Shown here piece after piece: positions 33,923 through 43,973 of a stretch of DNA of 64,000 nucleotides. Where the stretch lies: positions 310,001-374,000 of the forward strand of contig NZ_JAHBBG010000002.1 in NCBI RefSeq assembly GCF_019331715.1. The letters are read 5' to 3'. The stretch comes from Bifidobacterium simiiventris. Lineage in GTDB: Bacteria > Actinomycetota > Actinomycetes > Actinomycetales > Bifidobacteriaceae. Under the pieces are notes generated by a model. It worked only from the letters and a program-made list of their open reading frames with translations, was not told where the DNA came from and did not search any database. The position numbers and the translations under genes are program-made. Numbering within the stretch: the first letter of the stretch is position 1; each line of letters opens with the position of its first letter.

Positions 33923-34549
33923 ATGACGAACGTTCAGCGTTCCCGCCGTCAGGTGCGCCTGTCCCGCGCCCTCGGCATCGCACTGACCCCGAAGGCTCAG
34001 CGCATCTTCGAAAAGCGCCCGTACGCTCCGGGTGAGCACGGCCGCACCCGCCGTCGCACCGAGTCCGATTACGCGGTGCGTCTGCGCGAGAAGCAGCGTC
34101 TGCGCGCCCAGTACGGCGTGTCCGAGAAGCAGCTGCGCCGCGCTTACGACGAGGCCACCCGCACCGCCGGCCAGACCGGCAACGCCATGCTGACCGATCT
34201 CGAGACCCGTCTCGACAACCTGGTTCTGCGTGCCGGCATCGCCCGCACCACCGCCCAGGCCCGTCAGTTCGTGGTGCACCGTCACATCCTCGTCGACGGC
34301 AACATCGTGGATCGCCCGTCCTACCGCGTCAAGCCCGGCCAGACCATCCAGGTGAAGGCCAAGAGCCAGACCATGGTTCCGTTCCAGATCGCCGCCGAAG
34401 GCGTGCACCGTGACGTGCTGCCCGCGGTTCCCGGCTACCTCGACGTGAACCTCGCCTCCCTGAAGGCGACCCTGACCCGCAAGCCCGAAGCCGAGGAGAT
34501 CCCGGTTCAGGTCAACATCCAGTACGTCGTCGAGTTCTACGCTCGCTGA
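33923..34549 (+). CDS. rpsD: 30S ribosomal protein S4
   Basis: A 208-residue S4. The N-terminus MTNVQRSRRQVRLSRALGIALTPKAQRIFEKRPYAPGEHG is the non-zinc form (no CXXC cysteine cluster) found in bifidobacteria and some other actinobacteria. The S4 RNA-binding domain is LDNLVLRAGIARTTAQARQFVVHRHILVDGNIVDRPSYRVKPGQTI. S4 nucleates 30S assembly by binding 16S rRNA. It stands outside the alpha operon, as a single gene with a roughly 200-bp leader and its own terminator. Codon use is strongly biased. ATG 33923 has AAAGGA 8 bp upstream. Confidence 0.97.
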   Translation: MTNVQRSRRQVRLSRALGIALTPKAQRIFEKRPYAPGEHGRTRRRTESDYAVRLREKQRLRAQYGVSEKQLRRAYDEATRTAGQTGNAMLTDLETRLDNLVLRAGIARTTAQARQFVVHRHILVDGNIVDRPSYRVKPGQTIQVKAKSQTMVPFQIAAEGVHRDVLPAVPGYLDVNLASLKATLTRKPEAEEIPVQVNIQYVVEFYAR

Positions 34550-34601
34550 TCTGGATCCTCTTCACCCTGTAAGAATTTACAGCTTAAGGACATACATACG
34601 C

Positions 34602-34637
34602 ACGAACGCCCCGTGGCATACGCCCCGGGGCGTTCGT
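34602..34637 (+). terminator. Terminator downstream of rpsD
   Basis: ACGAACGCCCCG and its perfect complement form a 12-bp stem with an 11-12 nt loop, about 50 bp after the rpsD stop. A smaller hairpin, CTGTAA-GAAT-TTACAG, lies before it at about 34567. The T-run is short. Confidence 0.75.
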
Positions 34638-34702
34638 GTATCCGGCCAAGAGTCGTGTGAGGGCCCGCGACCCGGCATCCGCGGCACGACCACATGCGGT
34701 GC

Positions 34703-34708
34703 CATAAT
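34703..34708 (+). promoter_or_regulatory. Candidate -10 of a leaderless phosphoglycerate-mutase-family gene
   Basis: CATAAT ends 6 nt before the ATG; no SD precedes the start. The spacing puts transcription start at or beside the initiator codon. Confidence 0.45.
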
Positions 34709-34714
34709 CGAACC

Positions 34715-35389
34715 ATGATTCTGCATCTGCATCTGGTCCGCCACGGGCAGACCACGTTCAACCGCTACAACCGACTGCAGGGCTGGTGCAACGCGCCGCT
34801 CACCGAATCCGGACTCGCCGACGCCGACAAGGCCGGGCACAAGCTTGAACACTACGATTTCGCCGCCGCATACTGTTCCGATACGTCGCGCGCGCAGATC
34901 ACCGCCGCCCGCATCCTCGACATCAACGAGGCCGCCGGGCACGCGCGCCCCGAACTCGTCTCGGACATACACTTCCGCGAACAGTGCTACGGCTACTTCG
35001 AAGGCCAGGACATGTCGCTCGCCTGGACGGCCGCCGGCGGTCCCCACGGTGCGAAGAACTACAACGACATCGTCGCCAAGTTCGGCCTCGCCGCCACGCG
35101 CGACTTCCTCAAGGAAGCCGACCCGTTCCACGATGCGGAATCCGACGCCGAATACTGGAGCCGCGTCGAGGGCGCGTTCGCACTGATCGCTGCCAACCCC
35201 AGTCTCAAGGACGGCGACGACGTCCTGCAGATCTCCCACGGCAACACGCTGCTCAGCCTCGCCCACCGCTTCGGCAGCGACGATCTCGACTTGAGCGAGC
35301 GGCCCGCCAACGGGTCGGTCACCGACGTCGACTTCGATACGACGAAGCCGTTCGATCAGGCACTCACGATCGTGCGATACAACCAGTGA
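34715..35389 (+). CDS. Histidine phosphatase (phosphoglycerate-mutase) family protein
   Basis: A 224-residue protein of the 2H-phosphoesterase-like histidine phosphatase superfamily. The phospho-histidine motif LVRHGQTTFN is at the N-terminus; further catalytic positions are in YCSDTSRAQITAARI (Arg), FREQCYGYFEGQ (Glu) and ISHGNTLLSL (second His). It is not the glycolytic dPGM, whose motifs and length differ; the substrate is unknown and may be a sugar phosphate, nucleotide or phosphoprotein. The start lacks an SD and has a CATAAT hexamer 6 nt upstream, suggesting a leaderless message; an in-frame ATG 34694 is less likely. Confidence 0.85.
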   Translation: MILHLHLVRHGQTTFNRYNRLQGWCNAPLTESGLADADKAGHKLEHYDFAAAYCSDTSRAQITAARILDINEAAGHARPELVSDIHFREQCYGYFEGQDMSLAWTAAGGPHGAKNYNDIVAKFGLAATRDFLKEADPFHDAESDAEYWSRVEGAFALIAANPSLKDGDDVLQISHGNTLLSLAHRFGSDDLDLSERPANGSVTDVDFDTTKPFDQALTIVRYNQ

Positions 35390-35483
35390 GCATTCCGCGG
35401 CGCTTGCGTGCGTCGCGCCCGTTGGCTAGGCTTGTGCGGGTATTGTGTGCACGGCCATGCCGTGATGCAGGAAAGAGGTTCAG

Positions 35484-35867
35484 ATGGGTGTAGGAGAAAT
35501 CGCCGGACTGATCGCCGCGATCGCGTTCGCCGTGCTTGCGGGATTCATGATCTACCCGCTGATCCGCCTCGGCAAACTGTTCGATCAGATCTCCGAGACG
35601 GTCAGGGAGTCGGGCGAGCATGCGATTCCCGCGCTTGACGAGGGCGTGACCACCGTCAAGCAGGTGAACAAGTCCCTCGAGGACGTCAACCGCATCTCCG
35701 CCGCCGCATCCACCACGGCCAACAACGTCGGCGCGCTGACCGACCTGTACGGCTCGTTCCTCGGCAAGCCCATCATCAAGATCGTCTCCGCCACCTACGC
35801 GCTCAAGTCCACGGCGCGCTCCTTCCTCGCGAAGCAGTCGGCCGGCAAGACGACCAAGGGGGAGTGA
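35484..35867 (+). CDS. DUF948 membrane protein
   Basis: 127 residues. An N-terminal membrane segment (IAGLIAAIAFAVLAGFMIYPLI) is followed by an amphipathic helical region in which EHAIPALDEGVTTVKQVNKSLEDVNRISAAASTTANNVGAL matches the DUF948 pattern, then a basic tail. The N-terminus is outside or short, so the helical region is probably cytoplasmic. Function is unknown. ATG 35484 has GAAAGAGG upstream. It overlaps the next small gene by one base and lies just before alaS, an arrangement that looks like a small translationally coupled operon. Confidence 0.8.
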   Translation: MGVGEIAGLIAAIAFAVLAGFMIYPLIRLGKLFDQISETVRESGEHAIPALDEGVTTVKQVNKSLEDVNRISAAASTTANNVGALTDLYGSFLGKPIIKIVSATYALKSTARSFLAKQSAGKTTKGE

Positions 35868-36106
35868 TGTTCAAACGACTCTTCTGGATCGGACTCGGTT
35901 TCGCGGCCGGAGTGATCGCGGTATCGAAGGCGAACGCCTATGTAAAGGCGAACACGCCCGACGTGATGCGCCAGTTCGTGCTCGGCCCCGATCAGGACCA
36001 CGTGACCATGCGCACGCTCGAAGGACTGGTCAACGAATTCAACGCGACCCGCCGAGCCCGCGAGGCTGAACTGACCAAGACCTATACGGAGCGCGCGGAC
36101 CGGTAG
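35867..36106 (+). CDS. Small membrane protein coupled to the DUF948 gene
   Basis: 79 residues. One membrane segment at the N-terminus (RLFWIGLGFAAGVIAVSKANAY), then a charged tail (ATRRAREAELTKTYTERADR). The ATG shares its first base with the last base of the upstream TGA (TGATG), and GGGGGAG precedes it, so translation is coupled to the DUF948 protein. I do not recognise a named family beyond small conserved actinobacterial membrane proteins seen before alaS. A 111-bp gap follows to alaS with no clear terminator. Confidence 0.75.
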   Translation: MFKRLFWIGLGFAAGVIAVSKANAYVKANTPDVMRQFVLGPDQDHVTMRTLEGLVNEFNATRRAREAELTKTYTERADR

Positions 36107-36217
36107 CCGTAGGCGTTCCGCAGTCTTCCATCCAGCACAGCCCTATCGGACGGCAACGCAAACATCCGGGCGGCTCGCATCGAGGTCCCGTCCAAAAACA
36201 AGGAGTTCAAACCACCA

Positions 36218-38899
36218 ATGCGCACTTCAGAAATCGCGAAGCGCTATCTTGACTATTTCGGCAAGCACGACCATCTCATCGTGCCCTCGGCATCCCTGAT
36301 CTCGCCGAACCCGACGACGCTGTTCACCATCGCCGGCATGGTGCCGTTCATCCCGTACCTCATGGGCGAGCAGACCCCGCCGAAGCACCGTATGGCCTCC
36401 AACCAGAAGTGCGTGCGCACGCTCGACATCGACGAGGTCGGCAAGACCACCCGTCACGGCACCTTCTTCCAGATGCTCGGCAACTTCTCCTTCGGCGACT
36501 ACTTCAAGGAGGAGGCCATCCACTACGCGTGGGAGCTGCTGACCACCCCGCGCGAACAGGGCGGCTACGGCTTCGACCCGGAGAAGCTGTGGATGACCAC
36601 GTTCACCGACGACGAGGAAGCCCGCTCGATGTGGAAGAACGAGGGCGTCGACCCCGAGCACATCCAGATCATGGGCATGGAAGACAACTTCTGGACCACC
36701 GGCGGCCCCGGCCCCGGTGGCCCGTGCTCCGAGATCTACGTCGACCGTGGCCCCGAATACGGCGTCGAGGGCGGCCCGATCGCCGACGAGAACCGCTATA
36801 TCGAGATCTGGGATCTCGTGTTCGAGAACTACGAGGTCGACAACGTCAAGTCCAAGACCGACCTGCACATCGTCGGCGAGCTCGAGAACAAGAACATCGA
36901 TACCGGTGCCGGCCTTGAGCGCCTCGCTTACCTGATGCAGGGCAAGCAGAACATCTACGAGACCGATGAGGTCTTCCCGGTCATCGAGGCCGCCGAACGC
37001 CTGTCGGGTCGCAAGTATGGCGAGGACGAGAAGGCCGACGTGAAGTTCCGCGTCGTGGCCGACCACGTGCGTTCCGCCCTGATGATCATGTCCGACGGCG
37101 TGCGTCCGTCCAACGTCGGTCGCGGCTATGTGCTGCGCCGTCTGCTGCGCCGCACCATCCAGGCCATGCGCGTGCTCGGCGTGACTGATCCGGTCATCCC
37201 CGAGCTGCTGCCCGTGTCCAAGGACGCGATGGTCGCCAGCTACCCGGAGCTCAACGACACGTTCCACGACGTGTCCGAAGCCGCCTACGGCGAGGAGGAC
37301 GCGTTCCGCCGCACGCTCGACAACGGCATCCAGATTCTCGACGTGGCCGTCAAGAAGGCCAAGGAATCCGGCGTCGACGCCACCGTCTCCGGCGCCGACG
37401 CGTTCACGCTGCACGACACCTACGGCTTCCCGATCGAGCTGACCCTCGAAATGGCCGCCGACCAGGGCGTCAAGGTCGACGAGGCCAAGTTCCGCGAGCT
37501 CATGGCTGAACAGAAGTCCCGCGCCCGCGCCGACGCGCTCAAGAAGCGCCACAACGTGGACCTGTCCGTCTACGACGACTTCAAGAAGACGCTCGTCAAG
37601 CCGATCGACTTCCTCGGCTACACCGAATACTCCGCCCGCGGCACCGTGCTCGGCATCATGCAGGAAGGCAAGGGTTCCGTGCCGGTCGTCATGGCCCCGG
37701 CGAACGTCGAGGTCATCCTCGACCGCACCCCGTTCTATGCGGAGGCCGGCGGCCAGCTCGCCGACCAGGGCGAGATCCTGACCGACGACGGCGCCGTGCT
37801 CGAAGTGGACGACGTGCAGAAGCCGATCAAGGGCCTGACCGTCCACCAGTGCCGCCTGACCGAAGGCACGCTGCGCGTCGGCGCGCCGGTCAGCGCCAGC
37901 ATCGACCTCGATCGCCGCGGCGCCATCGCCCGCTCGCACACCGCCACGCACATGGTGCACAAGGCGCTGCGCGAGGAGCTCGGCCCGCAGGCCACCCAGC
38001 GTGGTTCCGAGGACGCCCCGAACCGTCTGCGCTTCGACTTCCAGTGGTCCAAGGCCCCGTCGAAGTCCGTGATGAATGCCGTCGAGGCCCGCGTCAACGA
38101 GAAGTTGCGCGACAACCTCGCCGTCACCACGCGCGAGATGAAGTTTGACGACGCGATCGCGCTCGGCGCGATGCACCTGTTCGGCGAGAAGTACGGTGAC
38201 ATCGTGCGCGTCGTCTCCATCGGCGAGGACGGTTGGAGCCGTGAGCTGTGCGGCGGCACCCACGTCGACCACGTCGGCAAGATCGGCATGGTCAACATCA
38301 TGTCCGAAGCGTCCATCGGCTCCGGCGTGCGTCGTGTCGACGCGCTCGTGGGCGCTGGAGCGTACGACTTCAACGCTCGCGAGCACGCGCTCGTCTCCCA
38401 GCTGAGCGACAAGCTCAACGCCCGTCCCGACGAGCTGGCCGAACGCGTGAACACGCTGCTCGCCAAGCTCAAGGAATCCGATCGCCGTCTCGCGGCCATG
38501 TACGAAAGCCAGCTGGCCGCGGCCATGCCGGCGCTCGTCGCCGAAACCCGCGCCTCCGCGGCCCCGATCAAGGTCGCTGCAAAGAACGTCGGCCACTTCG
38601 GCTCGTTCGATGCACTGCGCAAGACCGTGCTCGACGTGCGTGCCCAGCTCGGCGACGAGGCCCCGGTCGTGGTGGCCCTCGCCGGCGTGTCCGAAGACGA
38701 CAAGCCGATGGTCGCCGTGGCCACCAACGAAGCCGCCCGCAAGGCCGGCATCAAGGCCGGTGACCTCGTGCGCGGCGCATCCAAGATCCTCGGCGGCGGT
38801 GGCGGCGGCAAGCCGGACTTCGCCCAGGGCGGCGGCGCCGACGCCTCGAAGATCGACGAGGCAGTCGCCGCGCTGAAGAACGAGGCACAGAAGGGCTGA
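36218..38899 (+). CDS. alaS: Alanyl-tRNA synthetase
   Basis: An 893-residue class II synthetase of full length. Catalytic core at the N-terminus: [35 protein letters not shown] and [19 protein letters not shown] (motif 2 region). The editing domain carries the zinc site HTATH (574-578) and the CGGTH motif (Cys678). The C-terminal DHHA1/oligomerisation region is glycine-rich near the end ([15 protein letters not shown]), as usual for AlaRS. It charges tRNA-Ala and hydrolyses mischarged Ser/Gly. ATG 36218 has AAGGAG about 11 bp upstream. It starts the conserved alaS-ruvX-mltG order. Confidence 0.97.
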   Translation: MRTSEIAKRYLDYFGKHDHLIVPSASLISPNPTTLFTIAGMVPFIPYLMGEQTPPKHRMASNQKCVRTLDIDEVGKTTRHGTFFQMLGNFSFGDYFKEEAIHYAWELLTTPREQGGYGFDPEKLWMTTFTDDEEARSMWKNEGVDPEHIQIMGMEDNFWTTGGPGPGGPCSEIYVDRGPEYGVEGGPIADENRYIEIWDLVFENYEVDNVKSKTDLHIVGELENKNIDTGAGLERLAYLMQGKQNIYETDEVFPVIEAAERLSGRKYGEDEKADVKFRVVADHVRSALMIMSDGVRPSNVGRGYVLRRLLRRTIQAMRVLGVTDPVIPELLPVSKDAMVASYPELNDTFHDVSEAAYGEEDAFRRTLDNGIQILDVAVKKAKESGVDATVSGADAFTLHDTYGFPIELTLEMAADQGVKVDEAKFRELMAEQKSRARADALKKRHNVDLSVYDDFKKTLVKPIDFLGYTEYSARGTVLGIMQEGKGSVPVVMAPANVEVILDRTPFYAEAGGQLADQGEILTDDGAVLEVDDVQKPIKGLTVHQCRLTEGTLRVGAPVSASIDLDRRGAIARSHTATHMVHKALREELGPQATQRGSEDAPNRLRFDFQWSKAPSKSVMNAVEARVNEKLRDNLAVTTREMKFDDAIALGAMHLFGEKYGDIVRVVSIGEDGWSRELCGGTHVDHVGKIGMVNIMSEASIGSGVRRVDALVGAGAYDFNAREHALVSQLSDKLNARPDELAERVNTLLAKLKESDRRLAAMYESQLAAAMPALVAETRASAAPIKVAAKNVGHFGSFDALRKTVLDVRAQLGDEAPVVVALAGVSEDDKPMVAVATNEAARKAGIKAGDLVRGASKILGGGGGGKPDFAQGGGADASKIDEAVAALKNEAQKG

Positions 38900-38907
38900 A
38901 CCGCCTA

Positions 38908-39366
38908 GTGGTATGGCTCGGTGTTGATCTGGGTGACGCCCGGGTCGGACTTGCATTGTCCGACCCGGAGCTCACCCTCGCGCACCCCGCGGGCAACGTG
39001 CGGGTGTATGGAGACTCTTTTCAGGCCCTTGACGAGGTCATCGACGTCATCGAAGACGAATCGGTGGAACACGTCGTGGTAGGGCTGCCGCTGATGCTGG
39101 ACGGCACGGAAGGCAAAAGCGCGAAAAAGGCCCGACGGTGGGCGGCGAATCTCGCCACCCGCATCCAACGGCTGATTGACGACGGGGAATGTGACATCGA
39201 GTCGGTTCCCGAGATAGACCTGCTCGACGAGCGGCTGACCACGGTCAGCGCGCACCGGCAGCTGCAGCAGGCGCAATTGAAAACGAAGAAGCATCGGCCG
39301 TTCGTGGACCAGCAGTCGGCCGTGGTGATATTGCAGACGGCGCTGGACAGACGCGCCCAAGCATAG
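38908..39366 (+). CDS. ruvX: Putative pre-16S rRNA nuclease / Holliday junction resolvase-like YqgF
   Basis: A 152-residue RNase H-fold protein of the YqgF/RuvX family. WLGVDLGDARVGLALSDPE holds the first catalytic Asp, HVVVGLPLMLDGTEGKSAKKAR the conserved GLP-x-G segment, and LLDERLTTVSAHRQLQQAQLKTKKHRPFVDQQSAVVILQTALD the DER and D-x-x-A motifs. In E. coli YqgF trims the 5' end of 16S rRNA. The start is GTG 38908, 8 bp after the alaS stop, with only a weak AAGGG about 12 bp upstream, so it is probably coupled to alaS. Confidence 0.93.
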   Translation: MVWLGVDLGDARVGLALSDPELTLAHPAGNVRVYGDSFQALDEVIDVIEDESVEHVVVGLPLMLDGTEGKSAKKARRWAANLATRIQRLIDDGECDIESVPEIDLLDERLTTVSAHRQLQQAQLKTKKHRPFVDQQSAVVILQTALDRRAQA

Positions 39367-39401
39367 CGAAGACGGTACGGAACACAGGCGGGAGCAGTCC
39401 A

Positions 39402-40589
39402 ATGGCTGAGGATTTCGAGAATTTCTTCTCCGATAACACCCAGTGGGTCGACGACAAAGGGGCGTCCATGAGCGCCGCGGCTCCGCCGAAGCCGCCGAAG
39501 TCGCGTAAGGAGATGCGCCGTCGCCGCGCGCAGCGTCAGCAGAAGATGGTTGTCGCGGTGATCGCCGCGATCGTCGTCGTGGTCTTGGCGATCAGCGGCT
39601 TCGCATTGTGCTATGGCAAGCTCAAGACTTGGAGCGCCACGCGCGATACGACCACGATCATCGAAGACTACAGCGGTCCGGGCACCGGGTCGGTTGCGTT
39701 CACGGTCGAACAGGGACAAGGACCCGCCGAGATCGGTGAGAACCTGCTCAGCCAGGACATCGTCAAATCGTCCGCCGCGTTCACTTCCGCAGTGGCGTCG
39801 GCCAATGCCACGCTGTATCCGGGAACCTACCAACTCAAGCATCAGATGAAGGCGTCCGACGTAGTGGCCGTGCTGTCCGACCAAAGCAAGGCGGGTGGAT
39901 TCCTCGAGGTCAAGCCGGGCGAGCGCGTGAGCACCGTGCTGGCCAACGTGGCCGCGATCGACGGGGTCGACGCCGACGATTTCACGTCGGTGCTCACCGG
40001 AGACGGTTCCGGCATCCTGCCCGCCGAAGCCGAAGGCAGTTTCGAAGGATGGCTGGAGCCTGGCACCTATACCGTGACGAACCGCAGCGCGTCCGAAGTT
40101 GTCAAGGACATGGTCGACGCGCGCATCGCCAAGCTGGATTCGCTCGGTGTCGCGGCAGCCGACCGGCATCGCGTGCTGACGATCGCCTCGATCGCCGAGG
40201 CGGAGGTCAACAAGGACGAATACTACGGTAAGGTCACGCGGGTGATCGAGAACCGGCTCGAGCAGGACATGACGCTCGGCATGGATTCGACGGTCGCCTA
40301 CGGCAACGACGTCGAACCCTCGATGATCACGCAGGACATGCTCGACGACGCCAGCAACCCATACAATACGCGGCAGAACAAAGGACTGCCGCCCACGCCG
40401 ATCAGCAATCCGGCGGACAAGGCCATCCAGGCCGCGCTGAATCCGGAAGAAGGCGACTGGCTGTACTTCGTCACCGTCAACCTCAAAACCGGCGAAACGA
40501 AGTTCACGACAGGCTCGCTGGACGAGCAGAGCAGCCAGTTCGAGCAGTACGTGAACGAGTACAAGACCAATAACGAGAACGCGAACTAG
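39402..40589 (+). CDS. mltG: Endolytic murein transglycosylase MltG
   Basis: A 395-residue, membrane-anchored YceG-family protein. A basic cytoplasmic tail (KEMRRRRAQRQQK) precedes one membrane segment at about 49-70. The extracytoplasmic part has the LysM-like region (GQGPAEIGENLLSQDIVKSSAAF) and the catalytic domain: LEGWLxPxTY-type FEGWLEPGTYTV, the catalytic Glu266 in ASIAEAEV, and LGMDSTVAYG, YNTRQNKGLPPTPISNP and LYFVTV, all typical. It cleaves nascent glycan strands and sets their length. ATG 39402; SD weak. Its TAG stop overlaps the stop of the convergent prepilin peptidase gene in a CTAG tetramer. Confidence 0.93.
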   Translation: MAEDFENFFSDNTQWVDDKGASMSAAAPPKPPKSRKEMRRRRAQRQQKMVVAVIAAIVVVVLAISGFALCYGKLKTWSATRDTTTIIEDYSGPGTGSVAFTVEQGQGPAEIGENLLSQDIVKSSAAFTSAVASANATLYPGTYQLKHQMKASDVVAVLSDQSKAGGFLEVKPGERVSTVLANVAAIDGVDADDFTSVLTGDGSGILPAEAEGSFEGWLEPGTYTVTNRSASEVVKDMVDARIAKLDSLGVAAADRHRVLTIASIAEAEVNKDEYYGKVTRVIENRLEQDMTLGMDSTVAYGNDVEPSMITQDMLDDASNPYNTRQNKGLPPTPISNPADKAIQAALNPEEGDWLYFVTVNLKTGETKFTTGSLDEQSSQFEQYVNEYKTNNENAN

Positions 40590-41056
40590 ATCAGCGACGC
40601 CGCACACGCCGCGAGAAGACCCGCGATCACGATCACCGGAGCGAACGGCACCTTGCCGGCATACGGCGTATCGGATTGCGGGTCGAATCGTATCCATATC
40701 GTCATCCATGCCAGTCCGACCAGTCCCATCGCCAGCCACCAGATGACCATCGCGGTCAGCCCGAGCAGTCCCACGCCCAGGCCGACCGCCAGCGTGCAGG
40801 TCACGTCGCCGAATCCCAGCGCGCCCGGCTTCGCCAATGCGAGCAAACATTGCAGCACGGCCGCGACAGCCGCGAACAGCAGCGCCTGCACGGCGACGAA
40901 CAGACTGTTGATCGCCAAAGCATAGACAACGTTTGCCGCCAATTGCGTCAGAACGCCGACCGCGATCCACGCACGCGGCACGCGGCGGTGGCGCACGTCT
41001 TCGACACTGACCGCCAGTCCACAGATCAGACTCGGCAACAACGCAAGGTAAGGCAT
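40586..41056 (-). CDS. A24-family prepilin peptidase-like protein, short form
   Basis: A 156-residue polytopic membrane protein. It has the A24 catalytic layout: first Asp in [18 protein letters not shown] and second in [20 protein letters not shown] (GxGD motif). The N-terminal methylase domain of full prepilin peptidases is absent, as in FlaK/TadV/CpaA-type enzymes that process Flp/Tad pilins. No pilin genes are in this window. No SD precedes ATG 41056; a TATTGT hexamer lies 6 nt upstream, suggesting a leaderless transcript. It runs against mltG, sharing a CTAG stop overlap, and is divergent from aroC. Confidence 0.8.
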   Translation of the reverse strand: MPYLALLPSLICGLAVSVEDVRHRRVPRAWIAVGVLTQLAANVVYALAINSLFVAVQALLFAAVAAVLQCLLALAKPGALGFGDVTCTLAVGLGVGLLGLTAMVIWWLAMGLVGLAWMTIWIRFDPQSDTPYAGKVPFAPVIVIAGLLAACAASLI

Positions 41057-41062
41057 ACCGCT

Positions 41063-41068
41063 ACAATA
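41063..41068 (-). promoter_or_regulatory. Candidate -10 of the leaderless prepilin peptidase gene
   Basis: On the minus strand TATTGT ends 6 nt before the ATG, with TTGTCG 15 bp further upstream. No SD is present. Confidence 0.4.
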
Positions 41069-41106
41069 GCCCGCAGTTGACGACGACAAGCAAAAAGGAG
41101 AACGGC

Positions 41107-42303
41107 ATGTTGCGCTGGCAGACGGCGGGCGAATCACACGGCGAGGCGCTGGTCGCCATGATCGAAGGACTACCGGCTGGCGTGGAGGTGACCAGCGGCG
41201 ACGTCGTGGACGCGCTGGCACGCCGCCGCCTCGGATACGGACGTGGCGCGCGCATGAAGTTCGAACAGGACAAGGTGCGTCTGCTCACCGGCGTGCGCCA
41301 CGGGCTCACGCTCGGCTCGCCGGTCGCGATCGAGATCGCGAACACCGAATGGCCCAAGTGGACCGAGGTGATGAGCTCCGACCCGCTCGATCATGACATT
41401 CCGCGCGAAGGTCGCAACGCGCCGCTGAGCCGTCCGCGCCCGGGCCACGCCGATTTGACCGGCATGCGCAAGTACGGATTCGACGACGCGCGTCCGGTGC
41501 TCGAGCGTTCCAGCGCCCGCGAGACCGCCTCGCGCGTTGCGCTTGGCGCGGTGGCCGCGAAGTTCCTTGAACAGACGGTCGGCATCCGCACCGTCGCCCA
41601 TGTGCTGTCCATTGGCGGGGCCGGCGTGGACGAGACGGCCGGCGACCGCGTGCTGCCGACGCCGGACGACGTCGCCGCATTGGACGCGTCGCCCGTGCGC
41701 ACGCTCGACAAGGATGCCGAGGCCCGCATGATCGCGCGCATCGACGAGATCAAGGCGAACGCCGACACCGTCGGCGGAGTGATCGAGGTGATCGCCTACG
41801 GCGTGCCGGCCGGACTCGGCACGTACGTCGAATCCGACCGCCGACTGGACGCGGCGCTGGCCGGTGCGGTCATGGGCATTCAGGCCATCAAGGGTGTGGA
41901 GATCGGCGATGGCTTTCTCGAAGCCGTGCGTGCCGGCTCCCAGGCGCACGACGAGATGGTGCCGGGCGAAGACGGCCATATCACGAGGCTCACGAACCGT
42001 GCGGGCGGTATCGAAGGCGGTATGTCGAACGGCGAACCGATCCGCGTGCGCGCCGCGATGAAGCCGATCCCGTCCATTCCGCGGGCCCTGCGCACCGTCG
42101 ACGTCGCATCCGGCGACGCGGCCGCCGCCATCAACCAGCGTTCCGATTCGACCGCCGTGCCGGCCGCGTCCGTCGTGGCCGAAGCGATGGTGCGACTCAC
42201 GCTGGCGAAGTTCGTGCTTGAGAAGTTCGGTGGCGACAGCGTCGAAGAGATCCGCCGCAACGCGGCCGGCTACCTCGCCTCCTGGCCGGAGCACATGCGA
42301 TGA
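41107..42303 (+). CDS. aroC: Chorismate synthase
   Basis: A 398-residue enzyme that makes chorismate from EPSP using reduced FMN, the last shikimate step. Signatures: [25 protein letters not shown] at the N-terminus (signature 1, GESHG), [57 protein letters not shown] (signature 2) and [25 protein letters not shown] (signature 3). ATG 41107 has AAAAAGGAGAA 5-6 bp upstream; a longer frame upstream is rejected because it begins in the divergent promoter region. It overlaps aroKB by 4 bp (ATGA). Confidence 0.97.
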   Translation: MLRWQTAGESHGEALVAMIEGLPAGVEVTSGDVVDALARRRLGYGRGARMKFEQDKVRLLTGVRHGLTLGSPVAIEIANTEWPKWTEVMSSDPLDHDIPREGRNAPLSRPRPGHADLTGMRKYGFDDARPVLERSSARETASRVALGAVAAKFLEQTVGIRTVAHVLSIGGAGVDETAGDRVLPTPDDVAALDASPVRTLDKDAEARMIARIDEIKANADTVGGVIEVIAYGVPAGLGTYVESDRRLDAALAGAVMGIQAIKGVEIGDGFLEAVRAGSQAHDEMVPGEDGHITRLTNRAGGIEGGMSNGEPIRVRAAMKPIPSIPRALRTVDVASGDAAAAINQRSDSTAVPAASVVAEAMVRLTLAKFVLEKFGGDSVEEIRRNAAGYLASWPEHMR

Positions 42304-43937
42304 GCGATTCCGGTACGCGACATCCCGTCGCCGTCATCATCGGCATGATGGGCGCAGGCAAGACCCGTGTCGGCCGAGAGGTCTCGCAGATGCTCGGTCT
42401 GCCGTTCCGCGACGCCGATCTCGAGATCGAACGCGAAGTCGGCATGTCGATCCCCGACTATTTCGCGCAATACGGCGAACCGGCATTCCGAGAGGTCGAA
42501 AGCGACTTGATACGCCGCACGCTGACCAATTTTGACGGTCTGTTCGCGCTCGGCGGCGGCGCCCCGATGACCCCGGCCACGCAGGACGCGCTGGCCGGCT
42601 ACATCGCCGATGGCGGCCGTGTGATCTATCTGCAGGCCGATCCGAAGGAAGCGATGGAACGGGCCAACCGCGGCGGCGGGCGTCCCATGCTCAACGGCGG
42701 CGACGCCAACGAACGCTGGATGCGGCTGTATCAGCAGCGCGACCCGGTGTTCACCCGCATCGCCAACATCCACGTACGCACCCACGGATCCACGCCGCAG
42801 ATGGCAGCGAGAAAGGTGATGAACATGATCGAGGAACGCGTCGTCCACGTCGATGTCGTCGCCGCGGACGACTACAACGTGCGCATCGGCGAAGGGGCGC
42901 TCAACCATCTCGCCGGCGTGCTCGGCGACAAGCCGGCACGCATCGCGCTCATCCACACGCAGCCCGTGCAGCGGCACTCCGATCGCGCCCGCGCCCTGCT
43001 GCGCCAGGCCGGCTACGAGGTCTCTGACATCGTCATCCCCGACGCCGAGGCCGGCAAGACCATCACCGTGGCGAACGGCATCTGGGAACGTCTCGGCAAC
43101 GAGGGCTTCACCCGATCCGACGCCGTGGTCGGCGTGGGCGGAGGAGCGGCCACCGATCTGGCCGGCTTCGTCGCCGCCACATGGATGCGCGGCATCCGTT
43201 ATGTGAACTGCCCGACCTCGCTGCTTGCCATGGTCGATGCGTCCACCGGCGGCAAGACCGGCATCAACACGAAGGTCGGCAAGAACCTCGTCGGCTCGTT
43301 CTACACGCCGGCCGGCGTGCTCGCCGATACGACCACGCTCGCCTCCCTGCCGAACGACATCTTCATCGAAGGCCTCGGCGAGGTCGCCAAATCCGGATTC
43401 ATCTCGGATCCGGAGATCCTGCGCATCCTCGAGGACCACGCGGACGAACTGCGCGCGTTCGACGGCGCGACGCTCATCGGCTCGCCGCTTGAGGACGTGG
43501 TCGCCGAACTCATCGAACGCACCGTGAAGGTCAAGGCGCGGCACGTCTCCGCCGACCTCAAGGAGGCGGGCCTGCGCGAGTTCCTCAACTACGGGCACAC
43601 GCTCGGCCACGCGATCGAGAAGCTTGAGCACTTCCGCTGGCGGCACGGCAACGCGGTCGCCGTCGGTATGGTGTACGCGGCCGAACTGGCCTCGCTGCTC
43701 GGCTACATCGACCGTGATCTGGTCGATTACCATCGTTCGTTGCTCGCCTCGCTCGGTCTGCCGACCTCATGGAACGGCGGTTCGTTCGAGGACGTGCTCG
43801 CGCTCATGCATCGCGACAAGAAGGCACGCGGCAACAAGCTGCGCTTCGTCGTGCTCGACGGTATCGGACACCCCGTGCATCTCGACGACCCGCCGGCGGA
43901 CGCGGTCGAAGAGGCGTTCCGCCGCATTCAGCACTAA
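42300..43937 (+). CDS. aroKB: Bifunctional shikimate kinase / 3-dehydroquinate synthase
   Basis: A 545-residue fusion. Residues 1-170 are shikimate kinase: Walker A GMMGAGKT (15-22), [18 protein letters not shown] (Mg/shikimate), [11 protein letters not shown] and GGGAP. After an [15 protein letters not shown] linker, residues about 176-545 are dehydroquinate synthase: [47 protein letters not shown], the zinc ligands in [11 protein letters not shown] (His), and [14 protein letters not shown]. It therefore performs steps two and five of the pathway. The fusion is typical of bifidobacteria. Start overlaps the aroC stop (ATGA), so translation is coupled. Confidence 0.97.
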   Translation: MSDSGTRHPVAVIIGMMGAGKTRVGREVSQMLGLPFRDADLEIEREVGMSIPDYFAQYGEPAFREVESDLIRRTLTNFDGLFALGGGAPMTPATQDALAGYIADGGRVIYLQADPKEAMERANRGGGRPMLNGGDANERWMRLYQQRDPVFTRIANIHVRTHGSTPQMAARKVMNMIEERVVHVDVVAADDYNVRIGEGALNHLAGVLGDKPARIALIHTQPVQRHSDRARALLRQAGYEVSDIVIPDAEAGKTITVANGIWERLGNEGFTRSDAVVGVGGGAATDLAGFVAATWMRGIRYVNCPTSLLAMVDASTGGKTGINTKVGKNLVGSFYTPAGVLADTTTLASLPNDIFIEGLGEVAKSGFISDPEILRILEDHADELRAFDGATLIGSPLEDVVAELIERTVKVKARHVSADLKEAGLREFLNYGHTLGHAIEKLEHFRWRHGNAVAVGMVYAAELASLLGYIDRDLVDYHRSLLASLGLPTSWNGGSFEDVLALMHRDKKARGNKLRFVVLDGIGHPVHLDDPPADAVEEAFRRIQH

Positions 43938-43973
43938 GCCAAGCCGCCAGCACATCAGCAAAAAGGAGCCATC

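Noticed and set aside
36227..38956. 909-codon open frame antisense to alaS
   Set aside because: Same codon-bias shadow effect; Val/Gly/Asp/His-rich sequence without domains, opposite a certain alaS.
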